32,085 bases of DNA from an uncultured Bacilli bacterium. GTDB lineage: Bacteria; Bacillota_I; Bacilli_A; RF39; UBA660. Below the pieces are notes generated by a model. That model worked only from the letters and a program-made list of their open reading frames with translations, ran no database searches and was not told where the DNA came from. Below, in pieces: positions 1 through 9,374 of this stretch. The position numbers were made by a program, and so were the translations under genes. Each line of letters starts with the position of its first letter. Position 1 is the first letter of the stretch. The stretch is from positions 1-32,085 of the forward strand of contig CANQQR010000009.1 in NCBI GenBank assembly GCA_947626035.1, given 5' to 3'.

Positions 1-75
1 TAATTTTCTTTATATAAAGTCAAATTTATTTGATGAAAATTTATTATTTTAAGTTAAATTAAATTTTTAATGTAT

Positions 76-107
76 AAATATATAAGAATTGTTTTTCTTA
101 TATATTT
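76..107 (-). terminator. Hairpin at the end of the hrcA-dnaJ operon
   Basis: A 13-bp inverted repeat made only of A/T plus one G:C pair (arms 76-88 and 95-107, 6-nt loop) overlaps the dnaJ stop codon and the last codons. The downstream tract on the minus strand is A/T-rich but not a clean U-run, so termination is plausible rather than certain. Bases 1-75 beyond it hold no gene that can be seen. Confidence 0.5.
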
Positions 108-1249
108 CTGTTTAGTTTTTCAAATTTTCTAAATGCTTCATTATCGCTTAAATCTGTTTTTGATAATTCGTTAAATATTTCTTTTTGTGTTTTTGTTAAT
201 TTGTTAGGTATTATAAGTTTTAATACTATGTATAAGTCCCCTGGTCTACCTGAATGGACATTTGCAATACCTTTTCCTTTTACTCTTAGCATTTCTTCTG
301 GTTGACTAGATGCTGGTATTTTTATTTCTATTTGTCCATAAAGTGTGTTTATTGTTTTTGTTGTTCCTAATACTAAGTCAGTTATTGTTACTGGCAAATC
401 CATGTATAGGTCACTTTCATCTCTTTTGTAAAGTGGGTGTTCTTTTACTTCAAATTCTATGTATAAGTCTCCGTTAGGACCACCGCCTATTCCAGCCTCG
501 CCTTTTCCGGACATTCTTATTTGTTCGCCTGTGTTTATTCCTTTTGGTATATCTACTGTAAATGTTTTTCTTTGTTTTATTTTACCTTTTCCACGACATT
601 CAGAGCATGTTGTTTTGAATGTGTAACCACTTCCGTTACATTCTCTACATGTAGTTTTTGTCATTATTGTACCAAGTATTGTTCTTGTTTGTTCTTGGAC
701 TACACCAGAGCCTCCACATGTACTACAGGTCTTTTTATCGAATCCTCCCTCGCCGTTACAGTTAGGACAGTTGTCTACTACATCTATTGTTACGTCTTTT
801 TTTGCACCGTAGGCTGAGTCGTTAAAATCTATTTTAAGGTTATAGACTAAGTCGTTACCTCTTCTACTTCTTTGAGATGAGTTTCTTCTTCCAAAGCCTC
901 CCATGTTACCAAAACCAAATGAAGAAAAGTCGTTGCCGCCAAATAGGTCATCAAAAATGCTAGAAAAGTCAAATCCACTAAAGTCATAGCCACCAGAAGA
1001 ACCTCCATTAAAGCCACCTGCATTGTTGTTAAATGCATTATGTCCATACTTATCATATTTTGCACGTTCAGTTTCATTACTTAGTACTGCATATGCTTCT
1101 TGTGCTTCTTTGAATTTTTCTGGTCCATCTGGGTCTTTACATACGTCTGGATGGTATTTTTTTGCTAGTTTTCTAAATGCACTTTTGATTTCATCTTGGC
1201 TTGCAGTTTTACTTACGCCTAATACTTCATAGTAATCTCTTTTATTCAC
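98..1249 (-). CDS. dnaJ: Chaperone DnaJ (Hsp40)
   Basis: Co-chaperone that delivers unfolded substrates to DnaK and stimulates its ATPase in the cytoplasm. The 383-aa protein has the full type I layout: an N-terminal J domain with the HPD tripeptide (in KKYHPDV, about residue 33), a Gly/Phe-rich linker at about 75-125, four zinc-binding CxxCxGxG-type motifs ([32 protein letters not shown]) and the C-terminal substrate-binding domain. The start is a GTG at 1247-1249 behind a GGGAGG ribosome binding site. It is the last gene of the hrcA-grpE-dnaK-dnaJ operon, separated from dnaK by about 50 bp that contain a GC-rich hairpin. Length and motif content are normal for the family. Confidence 0.98.
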   Translation of the reverse strand: MNKRDYYEVLGVSKTASQDEIKSAFRKLAKKYHPDVCKDPDGPEKFKEAQEAYAVLSNETERAKYDKYGHNAFNNNAGGFNGGSSGGYDFSGFDFSSIFDDLFGGNDFSSFGFGNMGGFGRRNSSQRSRRGNDLVYNLKIDFNDSAYGAKKDVTIDVVDNCPNCNGEGGFDKKTCSTCGGSGVVQEQTRTILGTIMTKTTCRECNGSGYTFKTTCSECRGKGKIKQRKTFTVDIPKGINTGEQIRMSGKGEAGIGGGPNGDLYIEFEVKEHPLYKRDESDLYMDLPVTITDLVLGTTKTINTLYGQIEIKIPASSQPEEMLRVKGKGIANVHSGRPGDLYIVLKLIIPNKLTKTQKEIFNELSKTDLSDNEAFRKFEKLNRNI

Positions 1250-1271
1250 AATATACCTCCCTAGTAAAATT

Positions 1272-1294
1272 AAGGGGCTAAATTTATGCCCCTT
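1272..1294 (-). terminator. Hairpin between dnaK and dnaJ (partial terminator or processing site)
   Basis: A perfect 7-bp inverted repeat, AAGGGGC/GCCCCTT (arms 1272-1278 and 1288-1294), lies just after the dnaK stop and is followed on the minus strand by AATTTTA. This is a weak intrinsic terminator or an RNA-stability element that could lower dnaJ expression relative to dnaK. The inference rests on sequence alone. Confidence 0.5.
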
Positions 1295-1301
1295 TTACTT
1301 T

Positions 1302-3137
<1,836 letters not shown>

Positions 3138-3662
3138 TTATTTATTTACTTTTACCATTGCTGGTCTTATTAATTTATCTTTATACATATAACCTTTTTT
3201 TAGTACTTCTAGTACTACGTTTTCAGGTAAATTTTCGTTATGTTCTGTTAGAACAGCTTCAGCAAAATGTGGGTCAAATTCTTTTCCCTCGACATCTATT
3301 GGTTTTACTTCTAGGCTATCCATTATTCCTATTAGTCTAGTGTATACCATTTTGAAGCCTTTTAAGAAGTTACTTACTTCGTCAGATAAGTCGTTGTCGT
3401 CCATCATTATTGCTCTTTCAAAATCGTCTATTACGTCTAATAAAGATTTGATAAAGCTTTCTCCCTCGTATTTAAACATGTTGCTTATTTCATTTTGTGT
3501 TCTTGTTTGATAGTTTATGAATTCTGCTTGAAGACGAGTGTATTTGTCACTTTCTTTTGTAAGTTCTTCTTTTAATAAATCTATTTCAGATGGCTTTTTT
3601 TCTTCTTTTGTCTCTTTTTCTATGTTTGTTTTTTCTTTTTTTGTTTCTTTAATTTTAGACAT
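3138..3662 (-). CDS. grpE: Nucleotide exchange factor GrpE
   Basis: Releases ADP from DnaK to reset its cycle. The 174-aa protein has a charged Lys/Glu-rich N-terminus (about 1-30), a long coiled-coil segment (about 30-70) and the C-terminal beta domain ending with the family-typical VLKKGYMYKDKLIRPAMV segment. Its start codon overlaps the hrcA stop codon by one base (TAATG), indicating translational coupling. Length is typical. Confidence 0.97.
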   Translation of the reverse strand: MSKIKETKKEKTNIEKETKEEKKPSEIDLLKEELTKESDKYTRLQAEFINYQTRTQNEISNMFKYEGESFIKSLLDVIDDFERAIMMDDNDLSDEVSNFLKGFKMVYTRLIGIMDSLEVKPIDVEGKEFDPHFAEAVLTEHNENLPENVVLEVLKKGYMYKDKLIRPAMVKVNK

Positions 3663-4666
3663 TAATTGCCTCCTTTATTTTCAATTTTTCTTTTTATATA
3701 TTCGAGTAAGTTTAATACTCTTTCGTAGTCCATTCTTTTAGGACCGATTATTGCTAGAGTTCCCTCACGTTTACCAGTGTTGTATTTGGTTTTTATGACT
3801 GTGACGTTGTCATCTAGATCTGTTTCGCTACCAATATATACTTTAACCTCGTCGTCAGTTTCTTCAATTTTACTTACCAAATCTTTGCTTTCAAATTTAC
3901 TTATGATGTTTTTTACATCATCAACTCTTGAGAATTCTGGTTGTTTTAATATATTAGTTTTTCCTGTCCATCTTACGTCTTCTTTTTCGTTTTGAAAATT
4001 ACTTAGTGCCTCATAAAACGCGTTATAGAGAACTTCATAATTTTTTACGTAGTTACCTATTATAGGTTTTATTTTAAATTCAAGACGTGAGGCTACTTCA
4101 TCTAGTGGCGTTCCTACTAACATTTTGTTTAGTAGTTCACATGTTTTTTCTACTTCTTTTAAGTCAATATTATTAGGTATGTTTATTTCTTTGTTTTCTA
4201 CGTGACCTTTATCAGTTACTACTATTGCAACTGCGTTTTCTTTTGATATAGGTATTACTTCTACTTTTTGAAGTAAGTTTTCACTTGATGCTTTACCTAG
4301 TATTACTGATGTGTAGTTTGTGATATCGCTTATTATTTCTAGACTTTTTTCTATTGCACTGTTTAAGTCAAGTTCTTTGTTTGAGAAGATTGTTTGTAGT
4401 TTTAGCATGTCTTCTCCACTTATCTTTTTAGGTTCCATTAGATTGTCTACATAATAGCGGTACCCTTCTTCTGAAGGAATTCTGCCTGAAGATATATGTT
4501 GTTTTTCTAAGTAACCCATTTGTTCTAATAAAAGCATGTCATTTCTTATGGTTGCACTAGAGCATTTGAATTTTTTACATAGACTTTGGCTTCCTATTGG
4601 ATGTGCATTTTTTATATATTCTTCTACTACTACTTTTAGAATATTTTTTTGTCTTTCGCCTAGCAC
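3662..4666 (-). CDS. hrcA: Heat-shock transcriptional repressor HrcA
   Basis: Repressor of class I heat-shock genes that binds CIRCE operators and needs GroEL to stay active. The 334-aa protein begins with a winged-helix domain (residues 1-80; LGERQKNILKVVVEEY and the HTH segment around SSATIRNDMLLLEQMGYL) followed by the GAF-like dimerisation domain. A GTG start at 4664-4666 is chosen because a perfect AGGAGG lies 8 nt upstream. It is the first gene of the operon and sits directly behind the CIRCE-like sites, so it should autoregulate the operon. Confidence 0.97.
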   Translation of the reverse strand: MLGERQKNILKVVVEEYIKNAHPIGSQSLCKKFKCSSATIRNDMLLLEQMGYLEKQHISSGRIPSEEGYRYYVDNLMEPKKISGEDMLKLQTIFSNKELDLNSAIEKSLEIISDITNYTSVILGKASSENLLQKVEVIPISKENAVAIVVTDKGHVENKEINIPNNIDLKEVEKTCELLNKMLVGTPLDEVASRLEFKIKPIIGNYVKNYEVLYNAFYEALSNFQNEKEDVRWTGKTNILKQPEFSRVDDVKNIISKFESKDLVSKIEETDDEVKVYIGSETDLDDNVTVIKTKYNTGKREGTLAIIGPKRMDYERVLNLLEYIKRKIENKGGN

Positions 4667-4682
4667 AATATATACCTCCTTT

Positions 4683-4708
4683 TTAGCACTCTAATTTTGA
4701 AGTGCTAA
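4683..4708 (-). promoter_or_regulatory. CIRCE operator, shortened spacer
   Basis: TTAGCACT and AGTGCTAA are perfect inverted half-sites, 10 nt apart. The CIRCE consensus is TTAGCACTC-N9-GAGTGCTAA (27 nt, 11 nt between these cores), so this copy is one base short and its innermost pair is mismatched. It lies between the -10 box and the hrcA ribosome binding site, covering the expected transcription start, where HrcA binding would block initiation. Confidence 0.85.
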
Positions 4709-4712
4709 ATAC

Positions 4713-4741
4713 ATTATAATATTATGTTTTAGCATTGTCAA
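4713..4741 (-). promoter_or_regulatory. Sigma-A promoter of the hrcA operon
   Basis: A perfect consensus promoter on the minus strand: TTGACA (4736-4741), 17-nt spacer, TATAAT (4713-4718). The initiation point falls at the edge of the downstream CIRCE site. A promoter this strong fits a gene set controlled by repression. Confidence 0.9.
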
Positions 4742-4755
4742 TATATGACTGCTAA
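4729..4755 (-). promoter_or_regulatory. Second, degenerate CIRCE-like site over the -35 box
   Basis: On the minus strand TTAGCAGTC-N9-CAATGCTAA has exactly the 27-nt CIRCE geometry and matches 15 of 18 consensus positions. It overlaps the -35 hexamer. It may be a second HrcA site or the relic of a duplication. Confidence 0.5.
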
Positions 4756-4768
4756 TTTTTTTCATGTT

Positions 4769-4790
4769 AAAACCTAGTTGTTATAACTAG
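4769..4790 (-). terminator. Possible terminator of the asnS operon
   Basis: A 6-bp inverted repeat CTAGTT/AACTAG (4774-4779 and 4785-4790) followed on the minus strand by GTTTT, about 40 bp after the last gene of the leftward operon. A neighbouring CCTAGG palindrome overlaps the same zone. The stem is short and AT-rich, so confidence is low. Confidence 0.35.
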
Positions 4791-4827
4791 ATCCTAGGAA
4801 TGATACTAGATTTTTTAAGTTTTGTTT

Positions 4828-5547
4828 TTAATCTATTGTTTCTTGTGTTTGTTCTAGTCCTATTTTGTCTGTTTCTTCTATTTTTAAAACGGTTGTGTTA
4901 TTAAATATACTGCTAATACTTTCTGTGTTTATTTTGTCTTTTGTTTCTATATCGTATATAAATGTGAATTCATAATTTTTGTTTTCAGTTATGTTTTCAT
5001 TTAATGTTTTACGTACTTTTATAGTGTATACTTCGTCGCTTTGGAATGCTCTTAGTGTTAGATAGTAATACGCACCATCTATGCTTGGCTCAAGATTTAG
5101 TACTTGGTATGTTCTTATAAATTTTTTAGTTTTGTTATCTTTACAAAATGATGAAGTGTATTTTAAGTCAGTATTTCCTATGTAGTAGTTACCATTAGTA
5201 CATTTTAATATATTTATGTCTTTATCTTGATATGTTTTATTGTTAGTTAGTTCATATAATACTGTTTTGTCTTCATATTCTTTTTTTAATGTAAAGTCTC
5301 TTTCTATTAATTCTTCTAGGCTATTAAATACGTTTTCATAATTTCTTAATTCTTGTTTTCCTAGGTATATGTTTTGTACATCATTTACAGTATAAATTGC
5401 ATTTTCTTCGTTTAGGTAGTATAGTTCTATGTTTTCTATTGTTTTTTCTTTTAAGCATTTATTTCTAGTTTCTTTTAGTTTAAATCCTATAACACCACCT
5501 ATTAAAGCAGATAATAATATTATAATTATATATTTTAAATATTTCAT
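4828..5547 (-). CDS. Unknown single-pass membrane protein
   Basis: I do not recognise this 239-aa protein. Residues 4-22 (YLKYIIIILLSALIGGVIG) form one N-terminal membrane anchor, followed by a positively charged KLKETRNKCLKEK segment and an apparently extracytoplasmic domain of alternating short strands with two Cys around residues 115-135. No enzymatic motif is visible and the acidic C-terminal tail is Glu/Thr-rich. The ATG at 5545-5547 follows AGAGGT closely. It is the last gene of the leftward operon containing the Fic pair, asnS and the 130-aa protein, 18 bp behind the latter. Confidence 0.75.
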   Translation of the reverse strand: MKYLKYIIIILLSALIGGVIGFKLKETRNKCLKEKTIENIELYYLNEENAIYTVNDVQNIYLGKQELRNYENVFNSLEELIERDFTLKKEYEDKTVLYELTNNKTYQDKDINILKCTNGNYYIGNTDLKYTSSFCKDNKTKKFIRTYQVLNLEPSIDGAYYYLTLRAFQSDEVYTIKVRKTLNENITENKNYEFTFIYDIETKDKINTESISSIFNNTTVLKIEETDKIGLEQTQETID

Positions 5548-5565
5548 AGTACCTCTTTATTCTTT

Positions 5566-5958
5566 TTATTTTAGTTTTTTAGTGTATGCTTCTTTTTTTA
5601 TTATTTCAAGTAGTTCGTCTTTTGTTAAGTCATATTCGTTTTTTATGTATGTTACGTTTCCATCAAAGTTAGTTAAGTCACAGTCTTTGTCAACTACGTC
5701 GCTTATGAATTGAAGTGAAGAGTCTGGACCTTTTACCACTAGTGTTCTTTCGTCGTCGCTTATTAGTGTTATTTGTTTATCTATTGGTAACTCTAATGTT
5801 CCATATTCATTTGTTAAGTAATTAGATAGTTCACTATAGTGTCTCATTCTAATTTCTTCAGTCATACCATTTAAGTCTATTATAAATATTCTTCCGTTTG
5901 GTAGTACTTTTATTTCTTTTATTGTTCCTTTTTTAAATTCTAATTCTAATTTTTTCAT
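5566..5958 (-). CDS. Unknown small cytoplasmic protein in the asnS operon
   Basis: A 130-aa protein without signal peptide or membrane segment, and no recognised family. It starts with MKKLELEFKKGTIKEI and is rich in charged residues with predicted alternating strands and a C-terminal helix (LTKDELLEIIKKEAY). The start is secure: an AGGAGG box, which overlaps the asnS stop codon (TAGGAGG), lies 5 nt upstream of ATG. The overlap implies coupled translation with asnS, but I see nothing that fixes a function. Confidence 0.8.
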   Translation of the reverse strand: MKKLELEFKKGTIKEIKVLPNGRIFIIDLNGMTEEIRMRHYSELSNYLTNEYGTLELPIDKQITLISDDERTLVVKGPDSSLQFISDVVDKDCDLTNFDGNVTYIKNEYDLTKDELLEIIKKEAYTKKLK

Positions 5959-5967
5959 TTGTTCCTC

Positions 5968-7344
5968 CTAAAATTCACAGTTATTTGGTGTTCTTGGGTA
6001 TGGAATTACGTCTCTTATGTTTTCTATTCCAGTTACGTATATTAGAAGTCGCTCGAATCCCATTCCAAATCCAGAATGAACGCATCCACCAAAGCGTCTT
6101 AAATCTAGATACCATTTTAAGTCAGTATCGTTCATGTTCAATTCTTTCATTCTGTTTATTAGTTTTTGATAGTCAGCTTCTCTTTCACTACCACCCATTA
6201 ATTCTCCTGCACCAGGTACTTCTAAATCTACTGCTGCAACAGTTTTTCCATCTGGGTTTTGTTTCATGTAGAATGCTTTTATATCTTTAGGCCAATCAGT
6301 TATAAATACTGGACCATTAAAATATTCTGTTATGTATTTTTCATGTTCTTTTGCTAGGTCTTCTCCATATTCTGGAGGGAATTCCCATTTTACATCTGCT
6401 TTTTTTAGTATAGTTATTACGTCTTCATGTTTTATTCTTGTAAAGTTACTGTTTACTAGTTTTGTTAGTTTTTCTATTAGGCCAGGTTCTACAAATTTAT
6501 TAAATAAATTCATTTCGTCTTCACAGTTATCTAGTATATATTTTACTACATATTTTAGCATGCTTTCCATTATGTCCATGTCGCCATTTATATCACAGAA
6601 TGCAATTTCGGGTTCAATCATCCAAAATTCGTTAGCATGTGTTTTTGTGTTTGAGTTTTCTGCACGGAAAGTTGGTCCAAATGTATAGACTTTTTTATAA
6701 GCAAGTGCGAATGTTTCAGCTTCTAGTTGTCCTGATACTGTTAGGGATGCTTTTTTTCCGAAAAAGTCTTTTTCATAAGGAACGCTTTTTTCTTTTGTTA
6801 GTCTATCTAAGTCTAGTGTTGTTACTTGAAACATTTCTCCTGCCCCTTCGCAGTCAGAAGATGTTATTAGTGGAGCATGGAAGTAAACGTAGCCGTTTTC
6901 TTGGAAATATTTATGTATTGCGTATGCGGCTATACTTCTTACTCTAAAGACTGCGTTAAACAGATTAGTTCTTGGACGAAGATGAGCTACTTCTCTTAAA
7001 AATTCTCTTGTTGGGCGTCCTTTTGATTGTAGTGGGTAATCATCATCTACGTCTCCTAGCAATGTTATTTCTTTTACTTCAAGTTCATATTCTTGGTTTG
7101 CACCTACTGAATTTATTAGTACACCTTTTACGTTTATTGCACTACCGATTTTTAATTTTGTTAGTGCATCAAATGAGGCTAATTTATCACTATAGACTAG
7201 TTGCAAGTTTTTTGCACAAGTTCCATCATTAAAGTCTATAAAGCCATAGTCTTTACCTTTTCTATGGTTTTTAATCCATCCGTTTATTTCTATTTCTTTG
7301 TTTAATAATTCTTTATATTTTGTATGTATTTCTTTTAAGTCCAT
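5968..7344 (-). CDS. asnS: Asparaginyl-tRNA synthetase
   Basis: Charges tRNA-Asn with asparagine using ATP (class IIb synthetase). The 458-aa protein has an N-terminal OB-fold anticodon-binding domain (about 15-100, IEINGWIKNHRKGKDYGFIDF), then the class II core: PRTNLFNAVFRVRS near motif 1, motif 2 around FRAENSNTKTHANEFWM, and motif 3 GFGMGFERLLIY near the C-terminus. The SNTKTH...EFWMIEPE stretch favours AsnRS over AspRS. The start ATG overlaps the fic stop codon (TAATG). Its presence suggests direct charging of Asn rather than only the amidotransferase route. Confidence 0.97.
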   Translation of the reverse strand: MDLKEIHTKYKELLNKEIEINGWIKNHRKGKDYGFIDFNDGTCAKNLQLVYSDKLASFDALTKLKIGSAINVKGVLINSVGANQEYELEVKEITLLGDVDDDYPLQSKGRPTREFLREVAHLRPRTNLFNAVFRVRSIAAYAIHKYFQENGYVYFHAPLITSSDCEGAGEMFQVTTLDLDRLTKEKSVPYEKDFFGKKASLTVSGQLEAETFALAYKKVYTFGPTFRAENSNTKTHANEFWMIEPEIAFCDINGDMDIMESMLKYVVKYILDNCEDEMNLFNKFVEPGLIEKLTKLVNSNFTRIKHEDVITILKKADVKWEFPPEYGEDLAKEHEKYITEYFNGPVFITDWPKDIKAFYMKQNPDGKTVAAVDLEVPGAGELMGGSEREADYQKLINRMKELNMNDTDLKWYLDLRRFGGCVHSGFGMGFERLLIYVTGIENIRDVIPYPRTPNNCEF

Positions 7345-8006
7345 TATAATTTTTTCCTTTCTTCTAAATTATCATATATTATATCGCTAATTACTCTTTT
7401 TATGTAGCTATAATTTCTTTCTATGCCAAGTAATTTGTCTTCAAATGAAGCAGCTACTAATGCATTTCTTATATATTCAAAGTTTCCTATATTTCTAAAT
7501 AAGCTGTTACTAAATGTGATGTCATGACTTTTTAAAAAGAATCTTAGGAAGCATAGTGTCGTTCTTGTGTTACCTTCTCTAAAGGGATGAGTTTTCCAAA
7601 TTTCTGTTATCATTTTAGATATAAAGTCTATTTGTTCTTCTGTTTTAAGTTTATCAAAGTCAATACTTCTTATTGTATTAAATATGTTTGCTAAACTAGC
7701 TTCTATGTCTTCTGGTTCAGCATATGCAACTGATAATCTTCCTAATATTCTTTCTTCTTTTTCTATATGTATATTTCTAAAGCGTCCTGCGAATGGGTAG
7801 ACATCCCTAAATATGTATTGATGTAAGAAGCACAGATATTCTACACTTGGTATAAATTCTTTATTTTCACGTATAAGTTCATTTAGTCTTACTATAGCAA
7901 AGTCTGATTCTGCTTTTTGTAATTCTTTTTTACTTATTATACCTAAATTATTTTTGAGGCAGCAATTTTCATAGTCATAGTCTCTATCGATTATTTTTTT
8001 CTTCAT
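7344..8006 (-). CDS. Fic-family protein (putative AMP transferase, toxin of a TA pair)
   Basis: Fic proteins usually transfer AMP from ATP to target side chains. The 220-aa protein carries the flap region VYPFAGRFRNIHI (about 69-81) and the active-site loop HPFREGNTRT (His140 catalytic, Glu144 for Mg, Asn146, Arg148). The canonical motif is HPFx(D/E)GNGRxxR; here the second Gly is Thr and the final Arg is not in place, a variant seen in part of the family. Its start overlaps the small upstream gene by 23 bp, the usual arrangement for VbhA/VbhT-type pairs, and its stop overlaps the asnS start. Target unknown. Confidence 0.9.
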   Translation of the reverse strand: MKKKIIDRDYDYENCCLKNNLGIISKKELQKAESDFAIVRLNELIRENKEFIPSVEYLCFLHQYIFRDVYPFAGRFRNIHIEKEERILGRLSVAYAEPEDIEASLANIFNTIRSIDFDKLKTEEQIDFISKMITEIWKTHPFREGNTRTTLCFLRFFLKSHDITFSNSLFRNIGNFEYIRNALVAASFEDKLLGIERNYSYIKRVISDIIYDNLEERKKL

Positions 8007-8169
8007 TTTTATAATATTCCTTTAACTTTTTTATTATTTCTTGTGTGTTTATTTTATCATTTTCTTCTTCTATTATTAGATTTTTTAGATATTCTGATGG
8101 AGGCAAGCCATCTATTTTGTTTAAAGACTCTGCTAATTCCCATATTTCTTCTTTTGTTAATTCTTCCAT
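7984..8169 (-). CDS. VbhA-like antitoxin of the Fic protein
   Basis: A 61-aa protein (ATG at 8167-8169; an upstream in-frame GTG is part of the AAGGTGG ribosome binding site, so I reject it). Its layout follows VbhA-type antitoxins: an N-terminal helix with the segment SLNKIDGLPPSEY and a C-terminal helix INTQEIIKKLKEYY. VbhA inhibits Fic through an (S/T)xxxE(G/N) helix placed in the ATP site; here the closest match is S-LNKI-DG, with one extra residue and Asp for Glu. Inhibitory function is inferred from overlap with fic and this resemblance. Confidence 0.75.
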   Translation of the reverse strand: MEELTKEEIWELAESLNKIDGLPPSEYLKNLIIEEENDKINTQEIIKKLKEYYKNEEKNNR

Positions 8170-8218
8170 AATTACCACCTTACTATTTATTAATGTTATA
8201 CTTTACTTCCATGTTTTC

Positions 8219-8251
8219 ATTATAGCATACACATATTCGCTTATGCAAGCG
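8219..8251 (-). promoter_or_regulatory. Promoter and possible operator of the antitoxin-fic-asnS operon
   Basis: TTGCAT (8243-8248), 18-nt spacer, perfect TATAAT (8219-8224). A small inverted repeat CGCTT-N4-AAGCG (8238-8251) covers the -35 box and could be an autoregulatory site of the antitoxin. It leaves a leader of about 45 nt before the antitoxin ATG. Confidence 0.6.
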
Positions 8252-8299
8252 TTTTTGTTATTTTTTTTAATTCTTTTATTGAGAATTTTCCTGTTCTAT

Positions 8300-8340
8300 A
8301 AAAAAAGCAAGTATTTATGCTGTTTTATAAACACTTACTT
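8300..8340 (-). terminator. Terminator embedded in the 3' end of rpmA
   Basis: A 14-bp stem with two G-U pairs (arms 8327-8340 and 8305-8318) and an 8-nt loop is followed on the minus strand by TTTTTTT. The left arm and part of the right arm are coding sequence for the last residues of L27, so the stop codon lies inside the hairpin. Confidence 0.85.
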
Positions 8341-8602
8341 GTTTTTTATCTTTTCCTTTTCTTTCAAATTTTACTACGCCATCAATTAGTGCGAATAATG
8401 TATGGTCTTTTCCCATTCCACAATTTTGTCCTGGGTAAATTTTAGTTCCTCTTTGACGATAGATTATTGAACCACTTGTTACAAATTCTCCATCACTAGC
8501 TTTAGCGCCAAGTCTACGACCAGCAGAGTCTCTACCGTTTTTAGTTGATCCGACACCTTTGTGTGATGCGAATAATTGTAAATCTAAATTCATAAATTTC
8601 AC
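8315..8602 (-). CDS. rpmA: 50S ribosomal protein L27 with cleavable N-terminal extension
   Basis: L27 reaches the peptidyl transferase centre. The 95-aa protein has the family core ([14 protein letters not shown] at 12-25, [11 protein letters not shown] at 48-58). It starts with [11 protein letters not shown] before ASHKG: this is the Firmicutes-type extension removed by the protease Prp after the LQLF segment, whose gene is directly upstream. A GTG start at 8600-8602 is preferred to the ATG three codons later, since AAGGAGG is 7 nt from the GTG. Confidence 0.97.
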   Translation of the reverse strand: MKFMNLDLQLFASHKGVGSTKNGRDSAGRRLGAKASDGEFVTSGSIIYRQRGTKIYPGQNCGMGKDHTLFALIDGVVKFERKGKDKKQVSVYKTA

Positions 8603-8604
8603 GT

Positions 8605-8910
8605 TTATTCCTCCTTAATCTTAATGTTTTTTGGGTATAATTCTTCAGCACTTTTGAAAGTCATTATTAGATTTTCTAATAGTGTGTTTGTTATGTTATC
8701 TTTTTTTATGTTTTTTAGTAAAAATTCTTTTTCTTCTTTATATTCTATACTATTTTTGTCAAACATAAGACACGCGTTTACTGAAGTAATTAATGAACTA
8801 CTTATTCCTGCACATACTATATCTTTCCCATATTCATCATATTTAGCATGTCCAGTTATTTTTAGTTCTGTTATTATATTGTTTTCTTTTTTAAAATTTA
8901 CTTTAATCAT
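8605..8910 (-). CDS. prp: Ribosomal-processing cysteine protease Prp
   Basis: Removes the N-terminal extension of L27 so that it can assemble. The 101-aa protein has the family residues: His21 in ITGHAKY and Cys33 in DIVCAG, the catalytic dyad. It sits between rplU and rpmA, the conserved rplU-ysxB-rpmA order of Firmicutes, with 2-3 bp gaps on both sides. Length is typical (about 100-110 aa). Confidence 0.95.
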   Translation of the reverse strand: MIKVNFKKENNIITELKITGHAKYDEYGKDIVCAGISSSLITSVNACLMFDKNSIEYKEEKEFLLKNIKKDNITNTLLENLIMTFKSAEELYPKNIKIKEE

Positions 8911-8913
8911 AGA

Positions 8914-9216
8914 TTACTTCACATCTATTTTCTTTATTACTATTTTAGTGTATGGTTGTCTATGACCTTGTTTATTTCTAAATTTCTTTTTAGGTTTGTA
9001 TTTAAATACTACAACTTTCTTTTGTTTTCCATGTTTTAATACAGTAGCAGTTACTGTAGCACCTTTAACAGTTGGTGTTCCTACTTTTCCGTCTACGTAT
9101 AAAACTTCATCAAATACAACGTCAGTGTTTACTTCATTATTTAGTTTTTCTACATAAAGTTCAGTTCCCTCAGAAACTAAATATTGTTTTCCACCTGTAA
9201 CAAATATCGCTTTCAT
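8914..9216 (-). CDS. rplU: 50S ribosomal protein L21
   Basis: A 100-aa ribosomal protein with the family opening [16 protein letters not shown] and the C-terminal basic stretch [19 protein letters not shown]. The ATG follows GGAGG at optimal spacing. It is the first gene of the rplU-prp-rpmA operon and lies behind an L21 leader, through which the operon is probably autoregulated. Confidence 0.98.
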   Translation of the reverse strand: MKAIFVTGGKQYLVSEGTELYVEKLNNEVNTDVVFDEVLYVDGKVGTPTVKGATVTATVLKHGKQKKVVVFKYKPKKKFRNKQGHRQPYTKIVIKKIDVK

Positions 9217-9235
9217 TTTTTACCTCCTTCAATTA

Positions 9236-9311
9236 GACTCGCCATTAAGGTAAAAGTTTTACTTTTTTAAAACCTATTTCTGTGCGGTTGTAGAGAAAGA
9301 TTTCTACAAAC
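9236..9311 (-). ncRNA. L21 leader (ribosomal protein autoregulatory RNA)
   Basis: The leader of rplU contains a hairpin TTGTAGA/TCTACAA near its 5' end (about 9289-9311) and, just before the ribosome binding site, the conserved TAATGGCGAG element (9238-9247 on the complementary strand) found in Firmicutes L21 leaders. It starts a few nt after the promoter below. Assignment is by remembered consensus; a covariance-model search would settle it. Confidence 0.7.
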
Positions 9312-9317
9312 AAACCG

Positions 9318-9347
9318 ATTATACCATAAATATATGAGTTAAGTCAA
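9318..9347 (-). promoter_or_regulatory. Sigma-A promoter of rplU-prp-rpmA
   Basis: TTGACT (9342-9347), 18-nt spacer, perfect TATAAT (9318-9323) on the minus strand, giving a leader of about 95 nt that holds the L21 leader structure. Confidence 0.8.
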
Positions 9348-9374
9348 ATTATTAGCCAATTATTTTGTACTTAT

